A program made the position numbers and the translations under genes. The notes beneath the pieces were generated by a model, which was not told the DNA's origin, ran no database searches, and worked only from the letters and a program-made list of their open reading frames with translations. Positions 1-9,837 of a stretch of 24,211 nucleotides of DNA are shown here, piece after piece. The first letter of the stretch is position 1. Each line of letters starts with the position of its first letter. The stretch is from Phaeoceros laevis. Lineage: Eukaryota > Anthocerotophyta > Anthocerotopsida > Notothyladales. The DNA is taken from assembly GCA_049999765.1 (NCBI GenBank), contig JBNGIQ010007789.1, forward strand, positions 1-24,211. Direction: 5' to 3'.

Positions 1-13
1 ACAGTCAGGCCTC

Positions 14-243
14 CATCCCGACCAGGCCACAGCCTTGCAGACAGCCCACCATCCCGACCAGGCGAGCCGTCATTGATGCCACTCTCTGCCCAACCTACCT
101 GCTTCCGCTCGCCAGACACAGCCCTCCAGCCCTCCCGCCATCCCGACCAGGTGTGGGCACGGGCTGTCTCCAAGCCCAGCGCGCCCTGCCTCTCTGCCCA
201 GCGCGGCCTGCCTCCAGGTGTGGGCAAGGGCTGCCTCCAGGCT
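14..243. repeat. GC-rich degenerate direct repeats
   Basis: The 13-mer CATCCCGACCAGG occurs at 14, 50 and 139. A second unit beginning GTGTGGGCA, followed by a GGGCTGYCTCCA-like stretch, occurs at 151 and 218, about 67 bp apart. The surrounding DNA is rich in CTGCC and CAGCC. Short overlapping reading frames exist on both strands, but none has a recognisable motif. It is best read as a decayed repeat tract. Confidence 0.6.
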
Positions 244-1926
244 ACCGTCCTTGCCCTGCGTGCGCCCACCTGCTCAGCCAGCCATGGCCGTCCAGCCCGC
301 CACTAGGCCGCCGTCTTGCTGGGAGGGGGGCGCCGCTCTAGCCTGCGGCCTGCACACCTGGCCGGCATGGCCAGGCCGACAAGCCTCTTCCGGCCGGAGG
401 CGGTATGACGAACCGGACTTCCGGCGAGAGACGAAAAGACGAAGCTTGCACGAAGAGCGAGTATGCAAACTCGCTCTCCCTTTCGCCGCAACACGTTTAG
501 CTGGCGCCTCAATGATTTGAAATTGTATACGCGTATGATCATCCGAAAATGCCTATACGCGTGAAGGCTCCGGTACAGTATGTCGCGAGCTCATGGGATG
601 TTGTATGGCGCAGCCGCGATGGTGATGGCTGCATGATGGGGGGGGCCTGGCGCCATGGGCTGGCATACCGGCACATGGATGGTCCGCGCATGGTTGGGAG
701 GTGGGCCGTACGCTTTGGGAAGCGGACTGCACTAACTGCCCGGAACCATATATCTCTACGTAGGCCCCAGCGTCTGCCTCTCTGCCTCGTTCTGATGTGC
801 TGGGCCAGTCTGATGATCGTTTCGGAGAATGGGACAATCGAGACGGAATCTTTTACTCGGGTGACTAATCTGTGTACTGTACTACTATCTGTACAGCCCA
901 GTCTTCTTCGACGCAGGCAGGGGAATTCTGGCTTCCTGATGTCAGAACAGAACTCTGTTCTGCCTGTTCTGCAGGCTTGGTCAAACATGTGTTTAGCACT
1001 GCTTACCCGACTCGGCAGATAGTCCAAACACTCAGGTTTGGGGAATGTATTAGCACATATTCTAAACCGTTATTGATGAGTTAAGAGCATGTTACCTTGA
1101 TCACCTGCTCCTACATACGACATGGCTTTTTAGACCGACAGAATCGTTGTTCGAGACGTCGCGTACTCGTTTCTATCACCTACTGTGGGAACTTCCCCTA
1201 CTTCCCTACTTTGCATCGGACGAACGGATGCTTGCCGGAGTTCCAAGTAGAGCCCCTCTCCTTTCGTGCCAGGCAGCCGCAGTGTGCGGTTATGCCCTAC
1301 CCCTTGCTAATTGTTAGTTTAGACCTGTGCTGCAGATGGCAGGGGCCACCCCCAAGACATGGATTCGTGACATTTCTGTTACAGAGGTAGTCGGATTGCG
1401 CCGTTGCACCTCCCGAGCTTAGCAGTTACACCGGTGGCCCCACGAGCAAAAAGCTGTGCCTCGTGAGGGTTGAGATCTACAGTTGCAACGAGCAAGGGGG
1501 AGAGTCCGGGCGGGTGGATAGGGAATTTTGTGTTGAGTGACGAGAATCATCAAGTACTGTTGCCATGGGGAGGAGATGGCATCTGGAATTGCTGTCTTCA
1601 ACACGTGTGGCCCTCAAAGGGTGGAGCTGCACAATCAATCCAGTGCCAAAATGCGACATGGACTGTCAGGCCTTGAACATGGACTGTCAGGCCTTGAACT
1701 GTCAGAGCAGCCCAATTTGTATCGCTCTCACCGAGACCAAGGTCTCCCGTCCAGTGGCACCCTCTCTCCTAACGGCTGGGCATCTCTGCCTCTTTCGCTG
1801 GCTCTCCACACCAGTATTGTCTTCCATATATGTTGCGAGACAGCAGCAGGTGATTTGCAAGATCTAGTGCTCGGGACCTGACTGCAGAGATCTGATCCCC
1901 CCAGAGGAAGAGGCGGTCTCCCCACG
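244..1926. other. No recognised gene
   Basis: Two reading frames of about 160 codons lie exactly opposite each other between 539 and 1027. Neither resembles a known family, and mirror frames like this are typical of non-coding GC-rich DNA. The only local structure found is a 21-bp tandem duplication at 1658-1699. The last few hundred bases must hold the promoter and 5' leader of the first SDR gene. A 16-mer at 1293-1308 recurs at 23319-23334. Confidence 0.5.
1658..1699. repeat. 21-bp tandem duplication
   Basis: A unit beginning ATGGACTGTCAGG and ending CCTTGAAC is present twice head to tail without mismatch. A partial third copy (TGTCAG) follows. It lies upstream of the first SDR gene and looks like a replication-slippage product. 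Confidence 0.85.
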
Positions 1927-3152
1927 ATGAGGTGAGAATACATGTCTGCTATGGCCAATTGAGCATCTGCTGTTGAATTTCTGCAAGTAGACTGAGTAAG
2001 CAGGTGCTTTTGGGAGCTGTCCAGAGCTGATGACTGTCCTGTTCATTACCTGTAGGAATCAGCTGCGTCGGGTTGCCCAATTGGCTGCACTAACAGGTGC
2101 AAGGAGAAATTTTCCAAGCTTTCGGCAATTGGGGCACAACGACTTTTCCAGATCTGGGAGCTATCGACATATTGTATCAGCAACAGAGGAGACAAAACGA
2201 GCGAGGTACTAGGAACTGATATGTGCAAGCTCTAGGAACATGCAGTTGCAAGGCACCAGACTGTTCCTGAGGTATGCATGTTGCTGTCGTGGACTGTAGG
2301 TTTCAGGGCAAGGTGGCAGTGGTCACTGGAGGGGCTAGCGGGCTCGGGGAGGCAACTGTGCGAAGGTTTGTGAAAGAAGGGGCCCAGGTTGTGATTGCAG
2401 ATGTCCAGGAAGGTCTGGGGAAGAAGCTGGCAGAGGAGTTGGGCCCTGCAACTCGGTTTGTGCACACCGATGTGTCGAAAGAGGAGGATGTGGCAGCAGC
2501 TGTGGATGCTGCTGTGGCCTTCGGAGGCCACCTGGACATCATGGTGAACAATGCAGGCATCATTGGTGCTATTGGTGCCATCGATGAGCTTGACATGGCA
2601 GAGTACGACTACACCTTGGCAGTGAACCTGAGGGGGATAGTCCTGGGAGTGAAGCATGCAGTCAGGGTGATGAAGCCTGCCCAGAAGGGGTCCATAGTGT
2701 GCACAGGAAGCACTGCCTCGGTGATCGGCGGCCTGGGACCTCACTGCTACACCATTGCCAAGAGAGGGATCAACGGCCTGGTGATGTCGGCAGCCTTGGA
2801 GCTCAGAAACTATGGCATCCGGATCAACATGGTGTCTCCAGATCTGGTGGCCACTAAACTAGTGGCCACTGCCTTTTCCACGTTCCCCACCTATCCTGAT
2901 GACATCACCGTGGAAGCTGCCAGGGAGATTGTGGAGGCGCAGTCTTTTGTTAAAGGCGAGCAGCTGACGGCGGATGGAGTGGCTCGTGCAGTTGCGTTCC
3001 TTGCTAGTGACGATTCTGAGTACACGACTGGCCATAATCTTGTTCTGGACGGAGGACGTACAGTTACCCAGCTGACCCTTGGGATAGATTACTGGTTCAA
3101 GGGGCGGACCCCGTTTCTGAGGGAAGCAGGAATCAGGAGCGTGGCTGCTTGA
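1927..3152 (+). CDS. Short-chain dehydrogenase/reductase, copy 1, predicted organelle-targeted
   Basis: Classical SDR oxidoreductase, predicted NAD-dependent; substrate unknown. Proposed exons are 1927-1931, 2056-2205 and 2300-3152, giving 335 residues. Exon 1 holds only ATG plus AG before GTGAGA. Exon 2 encodes an Arg-rich, nearly acid-free leader (MRNQLRRVAQ...), consistent with a mitochondrial or plastid presequence. Exon 3 holds the whole Rossmann domain: TGGASGLG at 61-68; Asp86 after the second strand, which favours NAD over NADP; NNAG at 135-138; and catalytic Asn161, Ser189, Tyr202 and Lys206 (YTIAK). All junctions keep phase (AG|G at both). An in-frame stop at 1879 leaves this as the first ATG. 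Plant relatives of this type include ABA2/xanthoxin dehydrogenase-like and secoisolariciresinol dehydrogenase-like enzymes, but motifs alone do not choose among them. The gene is a tandem paralogue of the copy at 4536-5767. The domain call is firm; the 5' exons are inferred, and strongly supported by the paralogue. Confidence 0.88.
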
Positions 3153-3238
3153 AAACACTTGGCAGGTCACTCCAGATGCTGGAAGAAAATGACCAGAGAC
3201 AAAGGGGCCAAGCTGTTGGAACGATAGAAATAGCACCT

Positions 3239-3338
3239 NNNNNNNNNNNNNNNNNNNNNNNNNNNNNNNNNNNNNNNNNNNNNNNNNNNNNNNNNNNNNN
3301 NNNNNNNNNNNNNNNNNNNNNNNNNNNNNNNNNNNNNN
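3239..3338. other. Assembly gap (100 N)
   Basis: Exactly 100 undetermined bases, the usual placeholder for a scaffold gap of unknown size. It lies 86 bp after the stop codon of the first SDR gene, in its 3' untranslated region or just beyond. Confidence 0.98.
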
Positions 3339-3485
3339 AGCATTTTGTTTACAAACTGCGGGGATGGGGGGTTGGGAACTGATTGTTGTGGACACAACAA
3401 TCATTGCAGTGCGTTTATCATAGGCCTAAGGTGCCGAACCAGCGTTACTGGATGTTATTGGACTCGGAATACATCACCGAGGAGG

Positions 3486-3620
3486 TTCTTAATTATTTTA
3501 ATCTCGATCGCACTCATCAGAAAACGGGTGGTCTTAATTATTTTAATCTCAGTCACACTGATCAGAAAACTAGGAGGGTCTTAATTATTTTACTGTCGAT
3601 CACACTCATCAGAAAACCTG
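3486..3620. repeat. Minisatellite, three copies of a 45-47 bp unit
   Basis: Three head-to-tail copies share the core TCTTAATTATTTTA, followed about 17 bases later by ACTSATCAGAAAAC. The cores begin near 3487, 3532 and 3579, so the period is 45 then 47 bp. The copies differ by substitutions and small indels. They stay open in more than one frame, but this is AT-rich tandem DNA downstream of the first SDR gene, not a credible coding region. Confidence 0.85.
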
Positions 3621-4535
3621 GGACCTTTCCGCCAGAAACGGGACCCCGCACACTGAATAAAATTCCTTCCTTCAGCACTGTTTTTGGCACTTTCCATGAC
3701 CACCCTGGACGATCATAAAGCTCCAAACAACCTGAGTTTCCTGTTGGAAATCATGATTTACTTACCTGAATACAAACCTTACCTTAATCTTATAATCCTG
3801 TAGGTTGATGAATCAGCAAGCTTAGAAGAAAATAACACAGCACTAGGACCAACAAGATCCCCCCATGTGCAGCTAGACTTAAAGCCTAAGCTTACAGGAG
3901 CCAAAGAAGGTCTCCTGCCATGAGTCGCAGAGTTTGATCAGGCTCCGCTCATATATTGCAAGAAGCAAAATATACAACAGCTCAAGCTGCGACTCCAAGC
4001 ATCCGACAATGATCAGCTCAGAAAATTGTCTTATAGTGGTCTAGTTTCTATACTTAGACCTAGCTAACATTTCTGCAATTAGATAATATCTTAATACAGA
4101 CTATTTCTATATATGAAGTATTTGCTTAAACCATATTCTCTAACATTTCCAAACCATTCGTGTGGTGATCAAACTTACCCTCCTCCCTGGGCTGTGCATC
4201 TTCCCGTGGTCAGCCACACTTGTACATACTGTCAAAGTCGGGAATTTGGTAGTCATGTGTTTACACAGGGAACGTAGCTATTTTCACAGCACCCGCTAAA
4301 TTGGCGACTCGTGGCAGCCTTCGACAGCTAAGAGGTACCACCTGAATAGTTCCACGTGGTTTACTGAATAGCACAGCGTTTACTGAATGGTATGGGGAAT
4401 GAATGTACGCCATAGCCGTAGAGCAATGGCACCGACTCACAAAAACGTAGGGCACCGCAATGTGGACGTCTAATTATAAAATAGACCAGGAGTTATCATC
4501 TCTTCCCCTCCTTGCTCAATGGAGTTCTCGCCGCA
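3621..4535. other. Intergenic, AT-rich, promoter of second SDR gene
   Basis: No coding frame of note. An ACTGAATAAAATTCC stretch near 3652 could be a polyadenylation signal for the first SDR transcript. A short direct repeat (GTTTACTGAAT) occurs twice around 4360-4390. The 3' end of this stretch must contain the promoter and leader of the second SDR gene. Confidence 0.5.
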
Positions 4536-5767
4536 ATGAGGTGACTCTAGCAATCCGAGTACAAGTTTTCTTTGCTGTGTCGAATGGAAGAGTTGCGCTG
4601 TTTGCACGGATGTTAATGCTTGGCTGTGTTGATTACTGGCAGGAATCATCTGTGTCGCATTCCACAGCTGTCTCCAGCACATGCAGGTGCAGCAAGGATC
4701 ACTTCAAGGTTTGCGCAGTTGCTGGATAAGTTTTCGTTAGTTCAGAGGAATCGCAAGTTTGCTTCAGCAACCGAGGCAACAAACCGCAGGTACGTCCTCC
4801 ACCATGTGGAAGCAGCTGAAAAATTCCTCAAGTAGCTAGCAGTCACCCAGAGTAGAGCTTAGTTTTTTAAAAGTGATATCTATTCATGAGCTCCGTTTCC
4901 TTCTGCGATTGTAGGTTTTCAGGGAAGGTGGCAGTGGTCACTGGGGGAGCAAGTGGACTTGGGGAAGCCACCGTGCGAAGGTTTGTGAAAGAGGGGGCCC
5001 AGGTTGTGATTGCAGATGTCCAGGAAGGTCTGGGGAAGAAGCTGGCAGAGGAATTGGGCCCTGCAACACAGTTTAAGCACACCGATGTGACTAAAGAAGA
5101 GCAGGTGGCAGCAGCTGTGGATGCTGCTGTTGCCTTTGGAGGTCACCTGGACATCATGGTGAATAATGCAGGCATCATTGGTGCTATTGGTGCCATCGAT
5201 GAGCTGGACATGGAAGAACACGATTACACCATGGCAGTGAACTTGAGGGGGATGGTCCTGGGAGTGAAGCATGCAGCTAGGGTGATGAAGCCGGCCCAGA
5301 AAGGTTCCATAGTATGCACAGGAAGCACAGCCTCCGAGCAAGCAGGCCTGGGACCGCACTGCTACACCATAGCCAAGAACGGTATCAAAGGGCTGGTGAG
5401 GTCGGCAGCCTTCGAGCTCAGAAGCCATGGCGTCCGGGTGAACATGGTGTCTCCAGATGGTGTGCCTACTCCCATGGTGGCCACTGCCTTTTCCACGTTC
5501 CCCAGCTTGCCTAAAGACTTGACAGTCGATGGTGTCAAAAAGATTCTAGAGCCGCGGACATTGCTGAAAGGCCAATGCCTGACTCCAGATGCAGTGGCTG
5601 CTGCTATTGAATTTCTTGCCAGTGACGATTCGGCGTACATGACTGGCCACAATCTTCTTCTGGATGGGGGGCGTACCACAGCCCAGCAATCAATGGGGAT
5701 GGATGAATGGTTTATAGGGCGGATCCCCTTTCTCAGGGAAGCAGGAATTAGGAGCGTGGCCCCATGA
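4536..5767 (+). CDS. Short-chain dehydrogenase/reductase, copy 2, predicted organelle-targeted
   Basis: Tandem paralogue of the gene at 1927-3152 with the same three-exon design: 4536-4540 (ATG AG), 4643-4789 and 4915-5767, giving 334 residues. The leader (MRNHLCRIPQ...) is Arg-rich and ends with NRKFASATEA, which resembles a mitochondrial presequence cleavage region (Arg-Lys-Phe-Ala-Ser). The catalytic exon has exactly the same length as in copy 1 and keeps the glycine-rich TGGASGLG, the acidic ADV after strand 2, NNAG, GSTAS (Ser188) and YTIAK (Tyr201, Lys205). Differences cluster after the active site, for example SEQAGLGPH versus SVIGGLGPH and the region after MVSPD. That region forms the substrate loop in SDRs, so the two copies may differ in substrate. 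Cofactor preference is predicted to be NAD. The substrate is unknown. Confidence 0.88.
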
Positions 5768-6739
5768 TACCGAACTCCTACGGCCTACTGCAAGAGAAAT
5801 TGCAAAGAAGAATCTGTCCATGGAAGAGAAGAATCCATGAAACCGGGAATATTTCATCCCAGAAAGAATGTGCTCATTCATCCTGGCCAGTAGGAACTCC
5901 TACGACCCCACCGCAAAGCAATCTCTGAAAGTGCATTGGACGGGTTGGAGACAGGGCTAATAAGCCATTGCATTCAGATAGGCATGGTATTTTCCTCTGG
6001 TTGGCGGACATTTCTTGCCATGACGCAGGATAGACTCTATCTGGCGTCATGGCAAAAGTCCGATAGAGTACCTTATGCTTATGCTTTCTCGACAAAAATG
6101 AAAGAAAGAGAGAACAAACGGTCCCACGGGACTAATGACTGCGCAGAGAGAGGCAGAGCTTTGGGCTTGTCCAATTGACAAATTCGAGATCCAGGCACAG
6201 GAAGACTACAGACACAGACTACTGTTTAGACGTTCTCGTCCCATTAGCTGGAAAACTACTAGAAAGCAATGAGAGTGAACGACTGACTGAAAGCAGAAAA
6301 ACATCAAGGTTAGAAGGCTAACTGACTGACAGCACCAACACAAGAACTGCTATGCAACTCTTGTGACTGCTTGCACAAGATGATAGGAATGATCTTTATT
6401 AGCATACGCTTCCACCTGTAACTTCCCTCTCAACTTTGAGCTTGCTTGAGAATGCCTTGCCAGTCCGACAGACATGGAGGAGCATAATTCCCTGGTCCTA
6501 CTTAAGGTACCTTCTATCAGAGACAACTACAGTCATTCTGCACATCTTGCTTGTTTGTCCTGTGATGCTTCCAAGCAGAGAACAAATGGGACTTGCCTGT
6601 AGAATGTCCGCAGTCGAGCAGCACGTGAGTAGCAGGTTTCCTTGAGTGCGTTCCGTGCTGGTACAGCTGCGATGCAAAAAACCTTGATCCCGACGCAGGC
6701 CTCCCTGATTCTAAACTACAAGCGGAGTCTGGCATCTAC
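5768..6739. other. Intergenic between SDR copy 2 and GUN4
   Basis: This holds the 3' untranslated region of the second SDR gene and, on the opposite strand, that of GUN4, since the two genes converge here. No credible coding frame was found. The notable structure is the 41-bp foldback at 6015-6055. Confidence 0.5.
6015..6055. repeat. Near-perfect 41-bp inverted repeat (foldback)
   Basis: Left arm TTGCCATGACGCAGGATAGA (6015-6034), a single central C, and right arm TCTATCTGGCGTCATGGCAA (6036-6055). The arms pair at 18 of 20 positions. Pairing extends outward through a CGGAC/GTCCG block after a small bulge. Because of the symmetry both strands encode similar peptides here. It may be a MITE remnant, a small-RNA hairpin or a transcript 3'-end structure; sequence alone does not decide. 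Confidence 0.85.
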
Positions 6740-7680
6740 TCAGAACAGACCCTTGAGACTAGATGATCCCATCAACGATTGAAGGTCTGAGGCGGAGCTG
6801 GGGACGAGCTCGGCTTCTTCCTTGTCTGCCTCTGCGAATGCAGGATGCTCTAGCAGCTCCTTGAGCAGAAGCGTCCCCCTCAAGCAGTTGGTGAGCGGGA
6901 GGTGGCCAACAGGCGTGGAGGCACTGCCGTCCCATGTAAACTCCATTGGAAACTTCTTGTAGATGTCGACCTTGTCATTCAGCGGTCTGGTCCAGGCAAC
7001 TTTGCTGAAGAACCTGGTGTAGCTCTTGTCGACGCTGTTCCAGATTTTGCGTTGCACGCTGTACCCGAATTTGCCATCACTGTGCTTCCGCCACAGCCCG
7101 TCCAGTGTCTTGAGATCCTGCTCCGGAATGAACTTCACCTCCGAAAAGTACACCCAGTTGCGTTTCACGGCTCCCTCCCCCGCCAGGACAATGAGCAGCC
7201 GCCTGGTCTCAGCGTCAGCTGCCTCCCACTCCCCCGCCTCAAGCATCCGGTCCAGAGCAGCGTACGATACGCCCCTAGCGTCCTCCTCCTCGGACACAGC
7301 ATCCGTCTGCACCAGGCGGCTTCTGTGAGGATCATGCACGAAGTGACGCTCTCCCCAGCAGAATCTGTCCACATTCTGAAGCCTAGGGAAATGAAAAGAG
7401 CAAGAATGCTGCACGGGGAAGAATGCAAACACACACACACCTCCAGCCTGAGCTTGGCCTCCAACCATGTCCTCCGGCTCCGCACCACCTCCGGGCCCTG
7501 CAATTGCGCTCCGAAGTACTGGCACTTGAGCCCGGCCAGAGCCCGCAGGCTCAGGCCTCTTGAGGTTGGCGCTGCTGCTGCTGTGACCGGAGATGGAGAT
7601 GGAGCTGCTGTGCCGTTGAGCGCAAGGGTTGGGAGCTTGGCCGGGGCATCCAGCAGCATGGATGCGGCCACCGTAGTCAT
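6740..7680 (-). CDS. GUN4: GUN4, tetrapyrrole-binding activator of Mg-chelatase
   Basis: GUN4 binds protoporphyrin IX and Mg-protoporphyrin and stimulates Mg-chelatase (with CHLH) at the branch point of chlorophyll synthesis in the plastid. Two exons are proposed: 7680-7441 with the transit peptide (MTTVAASMLL..., Ser/Ala/Thr/Arg-rich), and 7375-6740 with the GUN4 domain, giving 291 residues in frame. Diagnostic stretches are ETRRLLIVLAGEGAVKRNW, YFSEVKFIPEQDLKTLDGLW, KHSDGKFGYSVQRKIW, FTWDGSASTPVGHLPLTNCL and LLKELLEHPAFAEAD. The donor sits in a GT microsatellite, so the exact junction is uncertain. Using a donor 2 bases later with the better acceptor TTTCCCTAG at 7383 gives 294 residues, also in frame. 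The C-terminal tail (SSASDLQSLMGSSSLKGLF) is the Ser-rich end seen in plant GUN4 proteins. Head to head with CLPP3. Confidence 0.93.
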
Positions 7681-8037
7681 CGGAGACTCGCGGACAGCGC
7701 AATGTGGGGGCCAACGCCCGCAATGTCCCAGAGCACACAGCTGCTTGGCTTGCGCGAGCTACAGCGGCTCCCCCATCTCCTTCCTCAGCCAATCCATCGA
7801 AGAGGAAGAGGGAAAAGGATAGGCCTCCTTACGAACTTGAGGCTCGGAGATGCTGGTTCGGATCCGGAGCTGTCGACCTGTAAACCTTCCATCAATTAAT
7901 CAAGCTAGAAGTTGGTCGAGATGAACTCCAGGAGCTATAACAAATGATTACTATGAAGCTTGATTGACGGAGGAGACGTGAGTGTGGAAGGAAAAGCTGG
8001 CACCCGTGTTGCCTCTGGCCGGTGAAGCTGTGTGGCG
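7681..8037. promoter_or_regulatory. Divergent intergenic region GUN4/CLPP3
   Basis: The start codons of GUN4 (minus) and CLPP3 (plus) are only 357 bp apart, so both promoters and both 5' leaders must fit here or overlap. Both products act in the plastid, which makes a shared light- or development-regulated promoter plausible. No clear core promoter motif could be assigned by eye. The call rests on gene geometry only. Confidence 0.45.
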
Positions 8038-9533
8038 ATGGCGCTAGCAGCTCACGCGGCCGTGTCGCCGCGGTGGACGGATGCTAGCGGCAAAGTGGAA
8101 GAGGCCGGCAGGCGGGTTTGCCGGCAAGCCAGCACCAGCTATGGCGTCGGGGAATGCTGGTCCTTGGGGGGGGTTTGGCAGAGGAAGAGGGGAGACGGGA
8201 GGAGCATGGCGGCTCGGAAGAGTGATGATGCGAAGGTGAATTACGGTGGTGATGGTGTAGGGGCAAGCAAGAGTAGGGAGAACAGATGGCCCAGGTCGAC
8301 TGTAGCTGACGCCAGCAGAGTCAGGGTTTCCGCTAGTGCCATAGCAAGAGGCGATTTTGAGGCTTGGAATTTGCGTAGCTCGCTCGCACCCCCGCAGCAG
8401 CAGCCCAGACTGCAGGATTTGGACCCATCCACCATGTTGTTGAACCAACGCATGATCTTTCTTGGGTCGCAGGTGACTTTTTGGTGCTTTACCAACAAGA
8501 TGTTTGGTTGCGAGCAATTCAAGTTGCGTAGCTGAAATGTTGTTTGGCCTTGTTTTTGTGCAGGTGGATGACTTCTCAGCTGATGTGATAATCAGCCAAA
8601 TGTTGCTACTGGATGCACAAGATCCTACGCAGGATATCAAACTTCTGATTAATTCCCCTGGTGGTTCTGTGACTGCCGGTAGTAATCATCCCCCCAGTTT
8701 CCAGTAGGGTTAGAATATGAAGTTCTGCGGATTTTCTATGGCTACCTTTTGTCGAGCTGTGCTCACCTAATGCATATGTTAACTGACTTAAGGTCGGGGT
8801 GATAACAGGAATGGGCATTTATGATGCGATGAAGCTCTGCAAGGCTGATGTCTCAACAATCTGCTTCGGTCTTGCTGCATCAATGGGTGCTTTTCTACTA
8901 GCTGCCGGCTCTAAGGGAAAACGGTATTGCATGCCAAATTCCCGAGTCATGATTCATCAGCCACTTGGGGGAGCAGGTGGGAGTGTAAGTTTCTCCTCAC
9001 AAGCCGAGTCTGTGGGTTTTTATCTTCTCTTGCAACGTTTTGCATTGCCAGCAATTTCGAGTTTTTTTTATAGAAATTAACTGTGAGTGCTTGTTTCAGG
9101 CCATCGACGTTGGGTTGCAAGTGCGGGAGATGATGTACCACAAGGTCAAGTTGACAAAGATCATGGCCCGTCTAACTGGGAAAACAGAGGAGCAGGTAGT
9201 CAAATTTCTGCAGTCCTGAAGCGTCATTTTGCAACCTGTTGGTTGAGTATATGTTCTTGACAATAGAGTGTGGTCTTGCAGATAGAGGAGGATACAGATC
9301 GTGATTACTTCATGACTGCCTGGGAGGCTGTTGAGTATGGGCTTGTGGACCATGTCGTAGACGACGGCAAGCCAGGTTTAGTTGCTCCTGTTGGTGAAGT
9401 GAAGGAGCCGCCCAAGTCACAGGTTTGGAGCTACTGGAGTATCAAGGACAGGAAGGAACGGAAGAAGCTGCCTACTGAGGCCCCTACTGTGAAGGAAGAT
9501 GGAGTTAGGAAAGAAGAAACTACAACCGTGTAA
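8038..9533 (+). CDS. CLPP3: Plastid Clp protease proteolytic subunit, ClpP3 type
   Basis: Serine peptidase subunit of the stromal Clp core that degrades unfolded and regulatory chloroplast proteins with a ClpC chaperone. Exons are 8038-8472, 8564-8678, 8809-8984, 9100-9195 and 9282-9533, giving 357 residues with all phases matching. The catalytic triad is visible: Ser208 in [11 protein letters not shown], His233 in MIHQPLG, Asp282 in DTDRDYF. Other family marks are [20 protein letters not shown] and GKRYCMPNS. The type-3 assignment rests on [18 protein letters not shown] before the core and the C-terminal extension [13 protein letters not shown]...PPKSQVW, as recalled from land-plant ClpP3; ClpP4 has a different region there. 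An in-frame stop at 8023 fixes the start. The first ~80 residues are a transit peptide homologous to that of the HAD gene at 10667-11803, which is unexpected. Confidence 0.93.
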
Positions 9534-9837
9534 GAATAAGCGTGCGGAGAAATCTTGTAGTATCCTCACAACATGGTTCATCAGCCACTGAAGACTGTCT
9601 GGAGTATTAAACGTACGACTGCCATTTCCTACAAACAGTTCATACTTTTAAGTCCCATAGGCATACCCTAGCATGATTAAAGCCGCCAGCCTCTGCTAAC
9701 AACGCCAGGCCGAAGGTCAGAGTTACGAACTTCACATGATCCATTGAGGTGACATCGGTGGTATGCTTGGAATCCTTGGATATATGAGACATTACAAGAT
9801 TAAACAATCTAGCATCGAAGATTATGCTTTGTCTTGA
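9534..9837 (+). other. 3' untranslated region of CLPP3 and spacer
   Basis: No reading frame of interest. Sequence directly after the CLPP3 stop codon, presumed to carry its 3' untranslated region. No canonical AATAAA was picked out. Confidence 0.4.

Noticed and set aside
539-1027. Two opposing ~160-codon frames
   Set aside because: They mirror each other on opposite strands, show no domain or splice logic, and have compositions expected from GC-rich non-coding DNA.
2232-2744. 170-codon minus-strand frame opposite SDR copy 1
   Set aside because: It is the antisense shadow of the catalytic exon; a matching shadow appears opposite copy 2 at 4919-5428.
6902-7822. 306-codon plus-strand frame across GUN4
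   Set aside because: Antisense of the GUN4 exons and intron; the GUN4 domain on the minus strand explains the openness.
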